A stretch of 64,000 bases of DNA. Source: Silene conica. Lineage: Eukaryota > Streptophyta > Magnoliopsida > Caryophyllales > Caryophyllaceae. The position numbers were made by a program, and so were the translations under genes. Within the stretch, counting starts at the first letter, position 1. Each line of letters starts with the position of its first letter. Below the pieces are notes generated by a model. It did no database searches, was not told where the DNA came from, and saw nothing but the letters and a program-made list of their open reading frames with translations. Below, one piece after another: positions 35,387 through 46,869 of this stretch. Where the stretch lies: positions 71,650,641-71,714,640 of the forward strand of contig CM055313.2 of assembly GCA_029255685.2 (NCBI GenBank), given 5' to 3'.

Positions 35387-36789
35387 TCCCTTTGCTATAA
35401 AAGGAATAGAAAATGGAGTCTTCCTATTGGTTCTTATTTCAAGGTGAAAAAAGTAAGTTTTTTTGTAGGTCCCCCCATGTTTCATCACTCAAGTTAATTA
35501 TTTTTTATATTTGTAACTACTTAAATTAAAATTCCAAATTTATTAACACTAACTATGCAACATCATACATTATACATTTGTTATTACCAATACAATACAA
35601 TATAAACATTCAAAAATTACAAATTAAACAATTACAAATACCAATTGACTTTAATAAAAAAAATATTCACTGAAAAAGTTAAAACGTTTTCTATGATATT
35701 ACCAATATATAATCTAAACAAAAAAAATTACAAACTTAATATTACAAAATATTACGGAGTACATTATTTAATAAAAAAAAATGTAATTGATTTCAGTCTT
35801 CAAGGTACAAAAATAATTCATATACACGAATTGTAACATCCCGTATTTTCGTAAAAGTATATTTTATTAATATAAAGTATTTTTCGGAATTTAATAATAT
35901 TTTAATTTTAATTCGTAAGTTTTATTTTAAGAAATGTCGTTAAGTTCCGTTTTGAGTTTGTTTAATCTAAAGATTTATGTTTACTTGGTAAATCCCGTTT
36001 TAAGATTTTCCGCCCCTTACATTTTAGAAACCCGACTCAAGTTAAATATAAAGGACACCTCCTTCCCCTTCCCAACGTTACTCTCCTCCCTCCTCAAAAA
36101 TAAGATGCAGTAACATTATTTCTCCATTGTTACTCATTTCCACTTCACAAAATCATCATCCATTTACTCATCTCAACTCCGATTGACGCAAGGTTTTCAC
36201 CACGCTTTCGTCTCTTCATTTCCGTTCTTTCTATCTCTTTCAATTTCCGTTTCGTCAAAGTTGATTTTGGGACTGTTTTGAGGTTTACTCGAAATTAACC
36301 TCAAATAACCCGTTTTTGTTGTTTGTAGGTGTCGACTTGAACGACCCGGACAAGGATTCGTACATAGTAGAAGACTAGAAGTGAAGAATCGCTCTTTAAG
36401 GTGACGATAATGAGGAACTCGGCCTTTTGTCTTATATTAGCACTTTACATGATTTTTAGTATGTTTAGTTACTAGAAACATGTTTAGGTTATGTGGATTG
36501 TGGTTGTGATGCTGTAAATTAGTTAGTATCATGCTAGGGTTTGATGATTTCATGTTTCTCATATGATTTATTGAGTATTGATAATGGGTATGTTGTTTAT
36601 GAGGGAAAAATGGATGTTCAATTGTTGGTTATGAAAGTTAATGTTTGATCCATGAAAACGATTTAAAGATGTGGTATGAATGTTTGTATATGCTGTTAAT
36701 AGTGATTTTAGAAGTGTATGCAAGGTATAGAAGCAAGCTCTTAAGGTTTGATTGAGTTTAAGAATGGCGAATTGCGTATTTCTGGGACA

Positions 36790-37115
36790 GAGGGTTCCCA
36801 GCCGGTCTGAGGCCGGCGGCCGGTGGACCGGCTGAGAGCCCATTTGGTATTTGTTGTTATTTTTACGAAAATTGGTGAAGAGTGGAAAAGGGTCCCCAGC
36901 CGGTGGACCGGCAGCCGGCCGGCCGGCTGGGAGACCTTCTTGTCGTTGATTGTTGCTTTAGTAGGCATTTGGGAAAAGGGTTCCCAGCCGGTGGACCGGC
37001 AGCCGGCGGACCGGCTGGGAGTACCTCATTATTGTTTTTGTTTGTTTGGAGCATGAGGGATTGGGTCTCTCAGCCGGCCAACCGGCAGCCTGTGGCTGAC
37101 CGGCTGAGAGCCCCT
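36790..37115. repeat. Four GC-rich palindromic units inside the solo LTR
   Basis: Four units 75-100 bp apart (about 36795-36840, 36890-36933, 36979-37021, 37066-37110) each read cagccggtggaccgg then cagccggcggaccggctg or close variants, each preceded by ggtyyc and followed by gagag/ggga. Each unit can fold into a strong hairpin built on CAGCCGG/CCGGCTG. The GC-rich blocks contrast with AT-rich surroundings. The frames called through here (36568-37166) are artefacts of this array. Confidence 0.88.
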
Positions 37116-37224
37116 GATCGAATTGTTTTGTTCATAACTTATGTTTCGCATGTCGGATTTGATTGATTCTTTTTCCGTATGTTTCGTATGCTTGTTTGAA
37201 GTCCCAAGAAATTGGGCAGCGCTT

Positions 37225-38060
37225 ATGTCGGGTTCGGTAATGGATTTGAGGATGAAAGACCCCCCGGTCGGGCAACCGGAAGGGAAACCGGCTCTCGCCT
37301 CAAATTAGTTCCCGAAGTCGGCTAAGTGTTACATGGATGTTAATGAGGAAATATATATGAAATGATTGTCATTCGAGTTTGAGTTGTGGTACATCTTTGA
37401 GATGACATTTTGTAATTTGTGTAACCTGCTGTGCGCTGCTATAGTACTCGAGTTCTCACCTGATTGCATTGTGTAGCTGGTTGGCCGTAGTGACTTGGTT
37501 CTCACGGTCAGGTCTTAGATTGTCTGCCCGCCTTCAGACATATCTCGTTCCTAGCTAGTTCGGGTCTTGGGGGTGCCTTGTGCACTTGTCGAATCGGGGA
37601 TCGTGATTCGTCTGCGCTCCGAGAGTCTGGCCAGGTTTAGACTAGGACAGTCTTTTGATGTCGTCCTACCAGGGGGTTGTATAGTCTGAGATTGGAGATG
37701 TCGTAGTATATAGACGAGTCGATTGTCGGCCTACTCATAGTAGTAAGAGTCGAGTCACTTGGATGACCTATCTCTTGTTGTAGAGTCACTTGGTTGGCCT
37801 ATAGTTGTAAGAGTCGAGTCACTAGGTGACCTATCTCTTGTTGATATAATTGGATGTTGAGCATGCTTTAGTTTGTGTATAAGAATGTATTATACTTGGT
37901 TATCTTAGTATTGCTCGTCCAAGGCATTGGACGACTCTTAGTCTAGTTTCGTAAATGGTTTGGATTGAAAGACCCCTCGGCCGGGCAACCGGAAGGGAAA
38001 TCGGCTCTCCTTCCAAATAGTTTCCGAAGTTGGTTGAGAGCCTTTGCATAGTATTGCATG
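37225..38060. repeat. Internal duplications in the solo LTR
   Basis: A block gaaagaccccycggycgggcaaccggaag...ccgaagt occurs at 37253-37320 and 37968-38032. At 37744-37842 a unit gagtcgagtcact.ggatgacctatctcttgttg is repeated in tandem. They show that the LTR grew by local duplication. Confidence 0.75.
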
Positions 38061-39018
38061 TTGATATGAGATTGAGATATTGTTATATATGCTTCACATG
38101 TTATAAATGTCGGAGTATGTTGGATGTTTTACGTGTTACATGTTATTGACAATAGGTGGCTAGGAGCACTCTAGTCACTCCCCACTGACTGTGGCGCACA
38201 TGTTATATGTGTGTAGGTACATGAGGCTGTTTGCAGGGGGTTACGTTGAGGCTAGCGAGCGATGATCCACCATCGTTGACTTTTACCTTTCGTTAGCTAG
38301 ACCTTAGACTTACGTTTCAATATTTTGTGCCTGTAGGGATATGCTATCCCAGGCTGCTTTTGTATCGCACTTATATACTTATTTATGTTTCATTTCATCT
38401 TTCGCATGTTTAGCTTGTTAAGACACCTCGCATGTTTTATTTATCTCATCAAAAGTTTTAATTCCGCTGCATTTTTAGTACTTTGTATGTTTATTATTTC
38501 CGCTTTCGCGAGGGATTTTACACGAATGAGTTATTGATAATATGAAAAAAATGGTTGAATGAGTTTGATTATATGAAAAAATGGATAGGTTATTGATAAT
38601 GTGATAACTACGATTAGCATTGGGGTACGGGCAAGTGGAGATTGATAATATCATTACTTTTACTACTAATTTTAGGCAAAATAGTAACGTAAAAAACAAA
38701 ATTGTTGAACCCCTCTCTAGACCTGGTAAAAGAGACAATCAAGTCGAGTTATTTGATCAAGCCGGATTATTTCGGATTTGAGTTATTTTTGAGTCAGTTA
38801 TTATCAAGTTATTTTATGTCATTGAAATCATTTTTTAAAAAATCTCAAATGCTAAAATCATTTTAAACATTTTTTTCTCAAATAAAGATATTACTCAAAA
38901 GCAACAATAATTATTGAAAAATTCGTCATCAACAATATTTTTATAGAAAGAGAACCATAAACACCAATATGTTTTGCACGGATTTAAAAGTAACCCGTGC
39001 GCATGGGAATGAAACTAG

Positions 39019-39929
39019 TTCTTCTTGAATGGTAATCGTTTTCTCATTCAAAACAACACATGACGATATACAAGCAAATTTCTAATCAAAATAATATTTT
39101 CATATTTTGGTATTTGCAAAAAAAAATAAAAAAAACTCATAAGTCTCTCTTGTTTTGCCTTAGAAACAAGAGGTTCATTTAGTTTATTATCCTAGGAAAG
39201 ATTTCTTGCAACCTCAATGATTAATAGGGTAGAAATATTTTCTGAGGAAAGCAAATTGTTTACGCGATCATTATTAGAAATTGAGAGGGGGCGAATTCAT
39301 AAAGTGAATCATTGTATTATTGAATTTCGTTTGTGCCTCAAACAAATAAAATAATTCGTATTTATAATACTTCTAGAGGTCTAAACATAATAACGATAAT
39401 ATCTCTTAACACAAATAGGATCCTACACCCAGGTGTATAGAACCATGGTACATCGGGCCCACCTGATATATAATTTTCTAATTTTATACTAAAGCCCAAT
39501 ACAAAACAAATATTTAATTATCAATCAACGTAAACACTTTCTTAATTCTCTTTTGACGACAGTCACAACAAATTTTTCTCCCAACAAAATTTGATTCGAA
39601 GATGGCGATTGGTATGTTCAACAAGGCGGAAAAATGCATCGAATAATATTTTGGTGAACGAGAAACAATTTGCATCGTCATCAAGAAGGAAAAACGCATC
39701 AAACAATGCTAATTTGAGGTAAATTTTTTACACCAATCATAACCCTAATGAATATTTAGGGTAAATTTTCTGACCCCAAAGACTTAACAAATGAATATTT
39801 ACGATAAGCTTCATAAGTATCATCTCCGAATCAATTTTAAGTCCAATCAATTATGATTGTTCAGATTCAATCCATGCATCTATGGTACAAAGAAGCACAT
39901 TAAGTACTCATTAAAACTTGATGATATAT
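39019..39929. other. AT-rich spacer, no gene
   Basis: No supported gene, repeat array or terminal structure apart from a small imperfect palindrome, cacccaggtgtatagaacc, near 39427. Confidence 0.5.
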
Positions 39930-41115
39930 GGACACATAAAAATGCGAGCTATTACGATAAGAATATGATCTAACGTAAAAAGAATACGATCTAATATAAA
40001 AAGAATACGAGCTATTATTAAAAGAATACGAGCTAATATAAAAAATAACAAGTTATTAAAATAAGAATACGAGCTATTGATATAAGAATACAAACTATTA
40101 ATATAAAAATACGAGCTATTAAGATAATAATACAAGCTATTAATATAAGAATACGAGTTAATATAAAAATATACGAGTTTAAGAAAATCATGAACTAAAA
40201 AATACGAGCACAAAAGAATACAAGTTATTACCCTAAGAATACGAGCTAATATAAAAAGAATACGAGCTAATATTAAAAGAATACGAGCTAATATAAAAAA
40301 AATACGAGTTATTAAGATAAGAATACGAGTTATTAATATAAAAATATGAGTTATTAAGATAAGAACCCGAGCTATTAATATAAGAATACGAGCTATTGTT
40401 ATAAAAATACGAGCTATTAATATAAGAATACGAGGTAATGTAAAAAGAATGGACTCATAAAATAAAAATATGAGTTGTTAAGATAAGAAAATGAGCTAGT
40501 ATAAAAATTATTTCAGATAATGTAAACATAATACGAGCTAATATAAATTTTGGATAAAAAAGTTTATTCAACATAGTAATACACAACATTCCCCAAATTT
40601 TGAACAACATGAAAACAGAATACGGGCTAATATTAACTAAAAATACGAGCACATAAAAATACGAGCACATAAGAATGCAAGTTATAACCCTAAGAATACG
40701 AGCTAATATAAAAAGAATATGAGTTAATATTAAAAGAATACGAGCTAATATAAAAAAATATGAGTTATTAAGATAAGAATGTGAGTTATTGATATAAGAA
40801 TACGAGCTATTAAGATAAGAGTACGAGCTATTAATATAAGAATATGAGCTAATGTAAAAAAAAAATACGAGCTCAAAAGAATACAAGTTATTACCCTAAG
40901 AATTCGAGCTAATATTAAAAAGATACGAGCTAATATTAAAAGAATACTAGCTAATATAAAAAATACGAGTTATTAAGATAAAAATACGGAATTATTAATA
41001 TAAAAAGAATTGTTATTAAGATAAGAATACGAGCTATTATTATAAGAATACAAGCTATTAATATGAGATTATAAGCTAATGTAAAAAGAATATGGACTAA
41101 TAAAATAAAAAATTA
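39930..41115. repeat. 21-bp minisatellite with higher-order structure
   Basis: Nearly 1.2 kb of tandem units of about 21 bp, consensus aagaatacgagctaatataaa with variants ...gctattaatat and ...gagttattaagat. A longer block beginning atacaagttattaccctaag and running through five or six units recurs near 39935, 40212, 40670 and 40872, so the array has grown partly by duplication of multi-unit blocks. The minus-strand frames at 39911-40213 and 40455-40886 (repeating ILARIL, SYINS) are products of the repeat. Confidence 0.93.
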
Positions 41116-41514
41116 CGTTGACATAATAATTAAATAAACTGGAAGATAGAGATATAATAATTAATGATAAAAATCAATTACTTGATGATGGATGAAGATG
41201 AGTTAGAAAAATAGGGAAAAAGTGGAGAAGGTGGAGAAGAATGAGATTACTAACTTTTTTTTTTCAAAAATAATTAAGAAAAAGACTAAAATAACCCCGG
41301 ATGTACAATCGCATTGTACATCTGGTGGTATAGTCCAGGAACTGTATCTCTTAATAATAGTAAACATAATAAAATATCAATATAATTCTGCTTACGATAT
41401 ATCACAATATACTGTAATCTCCTAACAATCAAGTTATCCAAGTTTGAAATTGTCAAAACACCCTTTACAAACTACAAGAAAATATTGTACGCGGATGTAT
41501 ATATACCTAATTAG
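41116..41514. other. Spacer after the minisatellite
   Basis: AT-rich. A short inverted repeat gatgtacaatcgcattgtacatc lies at 41299-41321. No gene. Confidence 0.5.
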
Positions 41515-41680
41515 ATTTATATCCGTCACAAATTTACAACGGGTTAAATATCAGTAGTCATGTGGGGTAGATAAGACAGGAGGAGAATGTTTAGGGAGTA
41601 CCAAACTATTTTGTATTATCTATTTACATGGGTAGTATTTAACCTGTCGCAAGTTTGTGACGGATATGCCCGTCACAAGG
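41515..41680 (+). mobile_element. MITE family 2, copy B
   Basis: Left end TATCCGTCACAAATTTACAA with cgggttaaata; right end atttaacctgtcgcaagttt then gtgacggatatgcccgtcac. The core, a taagacaggaggagaatg-type sequence, resembles the core of 31101-31262 in the same orientation. Confidence 0.75.
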
Positions 41681-41687
41681 AAGACTT

Positions 41688-42419
41688 ATCTATATAATAA
41701 CATAAAAAGCCTAGATTGAGTAGCTAGTTGAACGACATGTGACGAGCTATTGAGTAGGTAGTTTAACGACATGTGACGAGCTACAATTTTATGCTAAATC
41801 AAAATATTAAAATAAAGAACAAATAGAAAACGAAAAGGAAAATAATAATCAATGTAGAAATGACATAAACCTTTGTCTACCAAACCTTACTCAACTCCAT
41901 AATCACAATTTATATCTCTTGAATGTCACACTTTTCATATTTTACAATTCTGAAACCAATTTAAAATTTTACCTATAAAAAAAGAGTACTTTTAATGATT
42001 TTTGAGTTTAGTAAATTTCTAGATCTGACATTATTTTGCTAATAGAGTACTTTTTTCTCTAATTTTTGTAAAAGTTAATATTAGAAATTATACAATGAAT
42101 AATACTCTCTATATGACGAATAATATTAGCAGTATCTCAATGTAGTATACATAGGCTATTACTTGTTCGTTTCTTTGAAATAAAAGTTAATTAAATCTAA
42201 TTATTTTTGAAAACTAATTAATTTTAATAATTTTTGAGTTTACTAAATTAAGAAATAAGAAATCATTGAATTAATAGAAGAATAGAAAAAATAGGAAAGA
42301 GAATAATTAATTAACTTGATGATCATGGAGGGCCTTACATCAACAAAAATTAACTTCTTTCTTGAAATTTAAGAGCCAATAGGAATATTTTAAAAGTTGT
42401 TGCTTTTATAGTATAAAGA
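41688..42419. mobile_element. Helitron-like remnant (ends only)
   Basis: At the right, the minus strand reads A|TCTTTATACTATAAAAGCAA, a Helitron-type 5' start, with an adjacent second copy of the ataaaagcaa word. At 41688 the plus strand starts similarly (A|TCTATATAATAACATAAAAA). No CTAG plus hairpin 3' end was found for either, so the boundaries are not established. Confidence 0.3.
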
Positions 42420-42456
42420 TTGCTTTTATAGTATAAAAAATTTGTGCAACACTCTA

Positions 42457-42900
42457 GGCTCCGTTTGGCGGTGCACTTCAGGTACCTGATTTGCCTGAAG
42501 TAAGTTTTTTGCCAAAGAAATCAGATAGCTTATTGTCTTGGGAGTGTTTGACAAACAAGTAGCTTATTTGGCCAAATATAAGCTAGCTGAAATGAAATGC
42601 TACATTAGGTAGCATTTTAGATTTCAGGTATCTGATTCAAGGTTATATTACCTTTTTACCCTTCAATCTATAATATAGTAAATAATTATTAATTTATTAT
42701 ATCCTTTTATGTCATTTTACCAAAATTAGTTACCTTTTCAGTTAGCCTGTCAAACAGTTTTGTATATAATCAGTTAGCTTATCAGCTCCTAATTTCCAGC
42801 TACCTTATCAGCTGCCTTTTCAGTTTTTAGGTACCTTTTCAAGTTTCAGGTACATTTTCAAGTTTCAGGTAACTTTTCAGCTCGTTTTACCAAACAGAGT
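42457..42900. mobile_element. PIF/Harbinger (Tourist-like) MITE, 444 bp
   Basis: Terminal inverted repeats GGCTCCGTTTGGCG and (from the right) GACTCTGTTTGGTA, flanked by the 3-bp duplication CTA at 42454-42456 and 42901-42903. The interior is rich in caggtaccttttca words. No coding region. The GTTTGG terminus and 3-bp duplication fit Harbinger-type MITEs. Confidence 0.75.
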
Positions 42901-42953
42901 CTAATGTGTTTAAACACTATGTGAAATATCTATGCATTTGATAAAATGCCACC

Positions 42954-43212
42954 GGGTCAAAATCTCATGCGAACTTCCTTACGGTACGAACCCATAGTAA
43001 AAAAAAAAATTGAATTTTTTTTTACGTTGGTTCGCACCGTAAGAAAGTTTGCACGGGATCTTGATTCTCAAGATCTCGTGCGAACTTTCTTACGGTTACG
43101 GTGCGAACCGTACGAACCAACAAAAAAAACTTTTTTTAATTTTAAAAAAAAATTGAATTTTTTTTTACTATGGGATCGCTCCGTAAGAGAGTTCGCACGG
43201 GATCTTGACCCT
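42954..43212. mobile_element. Mutator-type MITE with 9-bp target duplication
   Basis: Long inverted ends GGGTCAAAATCTCATGCGAA... and AGGGTCAAGATCCCGTGCGA..., both continuing through ttacgg and a-rich cttttttt sequence, with a central palindrome ttgattctcaagatc. Perfect 9-bp repeats AATGCCACC flank it (42945-42953, 43213-43221). The 9-bp duplication is diagnostic of Mutator-like transposition. Confidence 0.88.
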
Positions 43213-43221
43213 AATGCCACC

Positions 43222-43770
43222 AATTGTATAATTTGTGAACATTATAATAAGGTTTTTGAATTTTGTTTTCAAAATTATAAGTTTTAATACAAAGTTTCCG
43301 ACTTTATTCACTGTAATATTAAGCTTAAAATATTACAATAAAACTAAAAAATATTACATATAAATTACTCAAATTTGACTTTTGACTGAAAAAAATAATA
43401 AAATCTAACTTATTAACTTTAATAAGCTAATAAAAAAATGTTATCTATGTTCAAAAATAAATAAAGTTTGAGGTAATAAGCGTAAAAAAAATACACATAC
43501 TCAAATACAAAAAATTTGAGATAGTACATCCAATGCATATTTTTTTTTCTTCTCGTGTGTTTATGACATGTATATCGAATCAATACATGTCAATAAATTC
43601 TAAAAATAGCCTAAACAACTATACAATTGTACAAAGAAATATTAGTGTTACCCATAAGTTTTTGACATTTCGATCGCAAGCTAAAATTTGGGTAAAATAG
43701 TAGTCATTTCAGATGAAATTTATCCATTTTAGATAAAAAGCTGACACAACAATTTTTAGTATAAATTGTT
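43222..43770. other. AT-rich spacer upstream of the MuDR pseudogene
   Basis: Very AT-rich. No gene or terminal repeat identified. The missing N-terminal half of the MuDR transposase is not present here. Confidence 0.5.
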
Positions 43771-43775
43771 ATAGC

Positions 43776-44681
43776 TTGAAAAATTGGTGTATAAGACATC
43801 ATGCATTCAATATCAACACTAAATATAAAAATACGACCTTGAAAGATTTATTTAGTTGGACAGCTTTTCAGCATCAACCAATTAAGTTTAATAGTGGCTT
43901 AGCACAAATCAATGAACTTAATCCAGGATGTATGGCAAATTTAGATAGAATACCTTTGTCGAAGTGGTCCATGTGTCATGGTGGTGCACGTAGGTATGGG
44001 ATCAAGACAACCAATTTAGCTGAGGTGTTTAACAATGTGTTAAAGGGGGCCCGTTTCTTACCTATCACTGCTCTTGTGAAAGTTACATTCTATAGAGTGA
44101 ATTCTTACTTTGTTCAAAGACGTGAATTTTCAAAGTCTAGAATCCTTGACGGTTTGAAGATGTCCCCCGTTGTCACCAAGCATGTCGAGAACAATTTCGA
44201 AAAAGCGGCACACCATAAAGTTGAGGCCTTCTATTCAGAGACCGGTGTCTATCAAGTTAAGACTGGGAGAGGTCAAAGGAAAGCAGGAAAGGGTTTACAT
44301 AGACATACGGTTAATTTGTCGGAAAGAACTTGTACTTGTAACAAGTTCCAAATATAACATTTTCCATGTTCTCATGTTGCTGCCGTTTGTAGAACTTACA
44401 CAACCGAGCAATATATTGAGTATTTGGGTTCCTACAAACCAAACTTTCACCCGGTACCAAACGAACGTCATTGGCCTAATTGGGTTGGTGAACAAGTTTT
44501 GCCGAATATGACAATGAGAAGGGGAACTGGTCGTCCTAAGTCGAAAAGGATTCGAAATGAGATGGACGAGGGTCAATCAAAAACAAAATATACATGCACC
44601 CTATGTCGTAAAAAAGGACACAATAAGCGTGGATGTCCTCTTAGAAATCAGGCTTCCGGATACATTTGTCGATTTAATTAA
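43776..44681 (+). pseudogene. MuDR-type (Mutator) transposase, C-terminal half
   Basis: The frame from 43776 carries WCIRHHAFNINTKYKN, KWSMCHGGARRYGIKTTNLA and EVFNNVLKGARFLPITALV, the C-terminal part of the MULE transposase core. It is followed by a SWIM zinc finger (CTCNKFQ...FPCSHV). An in-frame TAA at 44355-44357 falls inside the SWIM finger. Translation in the same sense continues to a zinc knuckle CTLCRKKGHNKRGC at about 44595-44640. The catalytic N-terminal region is missing, so this is an inactive 5'-truncated copy. A plant-mobile-domain gene follows on the same strand 74 bp later. Confidence 0.88.
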
Positions 44682-44754
44682 TTATTTCTTCATTTAAATA
44701 ATAATTTGTTGAATATTGATTGTGTTACTTAAATTTTTTTTTGTTGCAGGTCTC

Positions 44755-46597
44755 ATGGATCCGGGTCCACTTAACCCCGAAATTCTGACATTACAAGCGG
44801 GCCACCGAAGTGAAGCGATTTGGAATGGAGCGGTGAGTATTTTTTCCAAATAGGTTATTTTTTTCTTAGTATTGGCTAACATGTTTTTGTATGTCTTTGC
44901 ACATTGTTGGCTGTCATAAGACGGTTTTCAACTCTTTCTCATGCTTTTATGTTTTGTGTGAAACAGGATCAAGGTCCGTTGAAATGTCGGGTCCACTTGA
45001 AAGCGAAGGACGAATTTCGCGTTCATCAGAGAGTCCGTCAATTCATAAAGGATACACAGTTCTATGGAGTTCATAGGTTTTGCTTTTTGTATGCCAATCC
45101 GGATTTGATTACAGCTTTGGTTGAGAGATGGAGGGAGGAAACTCATACGTTTCACTTTCGTATTGGTGAAGCAACCGTTACATTGCAAGATGTAAATGTG
45201 TTGTTTGGGTTGAGAGTTACTGGTAGAGCAGTTACCGGGAGGAGTGACCACTATTGGCCGGCTTTGTGTGAGCATCTTCTGGGTATACGGTTATCATCTA
45301 CTGAGTTGACGGCTTTGGGCTTGAAATTGACTTGGTTAAGTGGTAATTTCTCGGGTTTGCCACCGGATGCGGATGAGGATAGACTACATATGCATATTCG
45401 TGCATATATTCTCTACTTGATCGGGACTGTTATTTTTCCCGATAAGAGCGGTAGCGAGGTTTGTATCTTGTTTTTGCCTTTGTTAGAAAATTTAGATGAA
45501 ATCGATGAATATAGTTGGGGATCCGCTGCACTAGCTTGTTTATATATAACTTTGTGCGGTGCATGTAAAAGGGGAAAAAACAAAATATCTGGGCCAGTTG
45601 TTCTCCTTCAGTTATGGGCTTGAGAACGTATTGTTGTTGGACGTCCCCAAATTTTTAGGTCAATTTATGAAGAAGTTGAAGGAGCGGTTTATCCGCTAGA
45701 CTCCCAAATGGTAGCGGGACGGGATCCTTTAGGGTGTAAATGGTTGAGGGTCGATCGTAAGTACAAAGATCATAGGCTTGGTCTTGTGACATATCGAGAT
45801 ATGTTTGATAAACTAACTGAAACACAATTTACTTGGCAACCTTACACACTAGAGATCCTACAATATCTTCCCGATATTTGTCACGAGGACGAGGAAGAGT
45901 GGATTGTGGAAGCTCCTTTAATATGTTTTGAGGTTATAGAGATGCACCTCCCTAGTAGGTGTGTTAGACAATTTGGATGGCACCAAACCATACCTCCCCC
46001 GTGCAACACCGACAATATGCTTCATAAGATAGACAAACGGGGCAAAACAAGAGACTTTGAGAAGGAATTGGGTCCCTATGTCGATGCTTGGGATGTTAGG
46101 AAGGAAAATTTGATGGCTAGGGGAATGCCATATGGTGGTTTCATGTCACACCATGATCCTTACATGATATGGTATAGAGAGCGCACTCAAGACGGGTTGT
46201 TAGTCCTCAAAACCGTATTCTAACGGACGACTACCGCCATCAACATCACTACAACCAAAGTGGAGCAGATTTGGATAGTCTTGCGGGTGGTCATTCGTAC
46301 ATCTACCATCGGGTGAACGAGTTCATGTCAGATATGCCATCTACATATGACCAAAGCTACATGAATCTCCTTCTTGAAATGCAAAATACTTCACTCACAT
46401 GTTTGCAAAGTGCAAATTATGGGCATCTTATTCAACCACCGGACAATCCACACCCTAGCCCAATGCATGATCCCCATCAAATGACCACCGACTACATGGC
46501 AACTCAACTAACTCCCATCCAAGAGGCGGAAGAGGAAGCCGGATCATCTAGTCAACCAAGAAAGTCCAAGAGAATTCGGCAAACAAGAAGACGGTAG
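44755..46597 (+). pseudogene. Plant mobile domain (MAIN/MAIL/PP7L-like) pseudogene
   Basis: Exon 1, 44755-44832 (MDPGPLNPEILTLQAGHRSE...), GT-AG intron 44833-44966, exon 2 from 44967. The product has the PMD signature: FRVHQRVRQFIKDTQFYGVH, then LITALVERWREETHTFHF, EATVTLQDVNVLFGLRV, WLSGNF, RAYILYLIGTVIFPDKSG and the YSWGSAALACLY block. A TGA at 45621-45623 replaces the Trp of LLQLWAW, and a one-base frame change near 46195-46210 moves the C-terminal tail (LAGGHSYIYHRV, ending RKSKRIRQTRRR) into another frame. PMD proteins of the host silence transposons with PP7L; transposon-borne versions are known in MULE and Gypsy elements. Position beside MuDR suggests one element. Confidence 0.88.
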
Positions 46598-46869
46598 TGT
46601 AAAACGAATTAGTGTTTTGTATCAAAGACAATTTAGTTTGCTTGTAAAATATTTTAGTTTTCAAGACAATTTGCTTGTATTAATGTTCTAGTGGGTTGTG
46701 TTTGTAAAATATTTTAGTTTTCAAGACAATTTGTGTTTGTCTAAGGCGATTGTGTTTTTCAATTTCATTTGTATGTTGCTTTGAATGTTGATTCAAGGGG
46801 TGAATGTTGGTTTTGTTGTTAATTTTGGGAAGGATGTGGGTTTTAATGCTTAGGGGAGCTACTGCCTGG

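Larger units (their letters stand above)
35832..38522 (+). mobile_element. Ty3/gypsy-type solo LTR with CGAAT target duplication
   Basis: It begins TGTAACATCCCGTATTTTCG and ends GCGAGGGATTTTACA (TG...CA ends). The perfect 5-bp repeats CGAAT at 35827-35831 and 38523-38527 flank it. 2691 bp with no gag-pol, so it is a solo LTR left by recombination between two LTRs. The TGTAACA(T/C)CCCG start and the length resemble Tekay/Del chromovirus LTRs; that lineage call is from memory of the style only. Confidence 0.88.
35387..39018 (+). mobile_element. Helitron-like element, copy B, split by a solo LTR
   Basis: It starts A|TCCCTTTGCTATAAAAGG and ends with CCCGTGC-GCATGGG stem-loop sequence, then aatgaaaCTAG|T. 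Its outer parts (35387-35770 and 38747-39018) align with copy A (33506-34144) in inverted orientation. The middle holds about 280 bp not in copy A plus the 2.69-kb solo LTR, so the element itself is about 0.94 kb. Non-autonomous. Confidence 0.68.

Noticed and set aside
36568..37166. Overlapping Pro/Gly/Arg-rich frames
   Set aside because: They are read through the GC-rich palindromic units of the solo LTR on both strands.
39911..40886. Two membrane-protein-like minus-strand frames (ILARIL, SYINS repeats)
   Set aside because: They are translations of the 21-bp minisatellite, whose period is a multiple of three.
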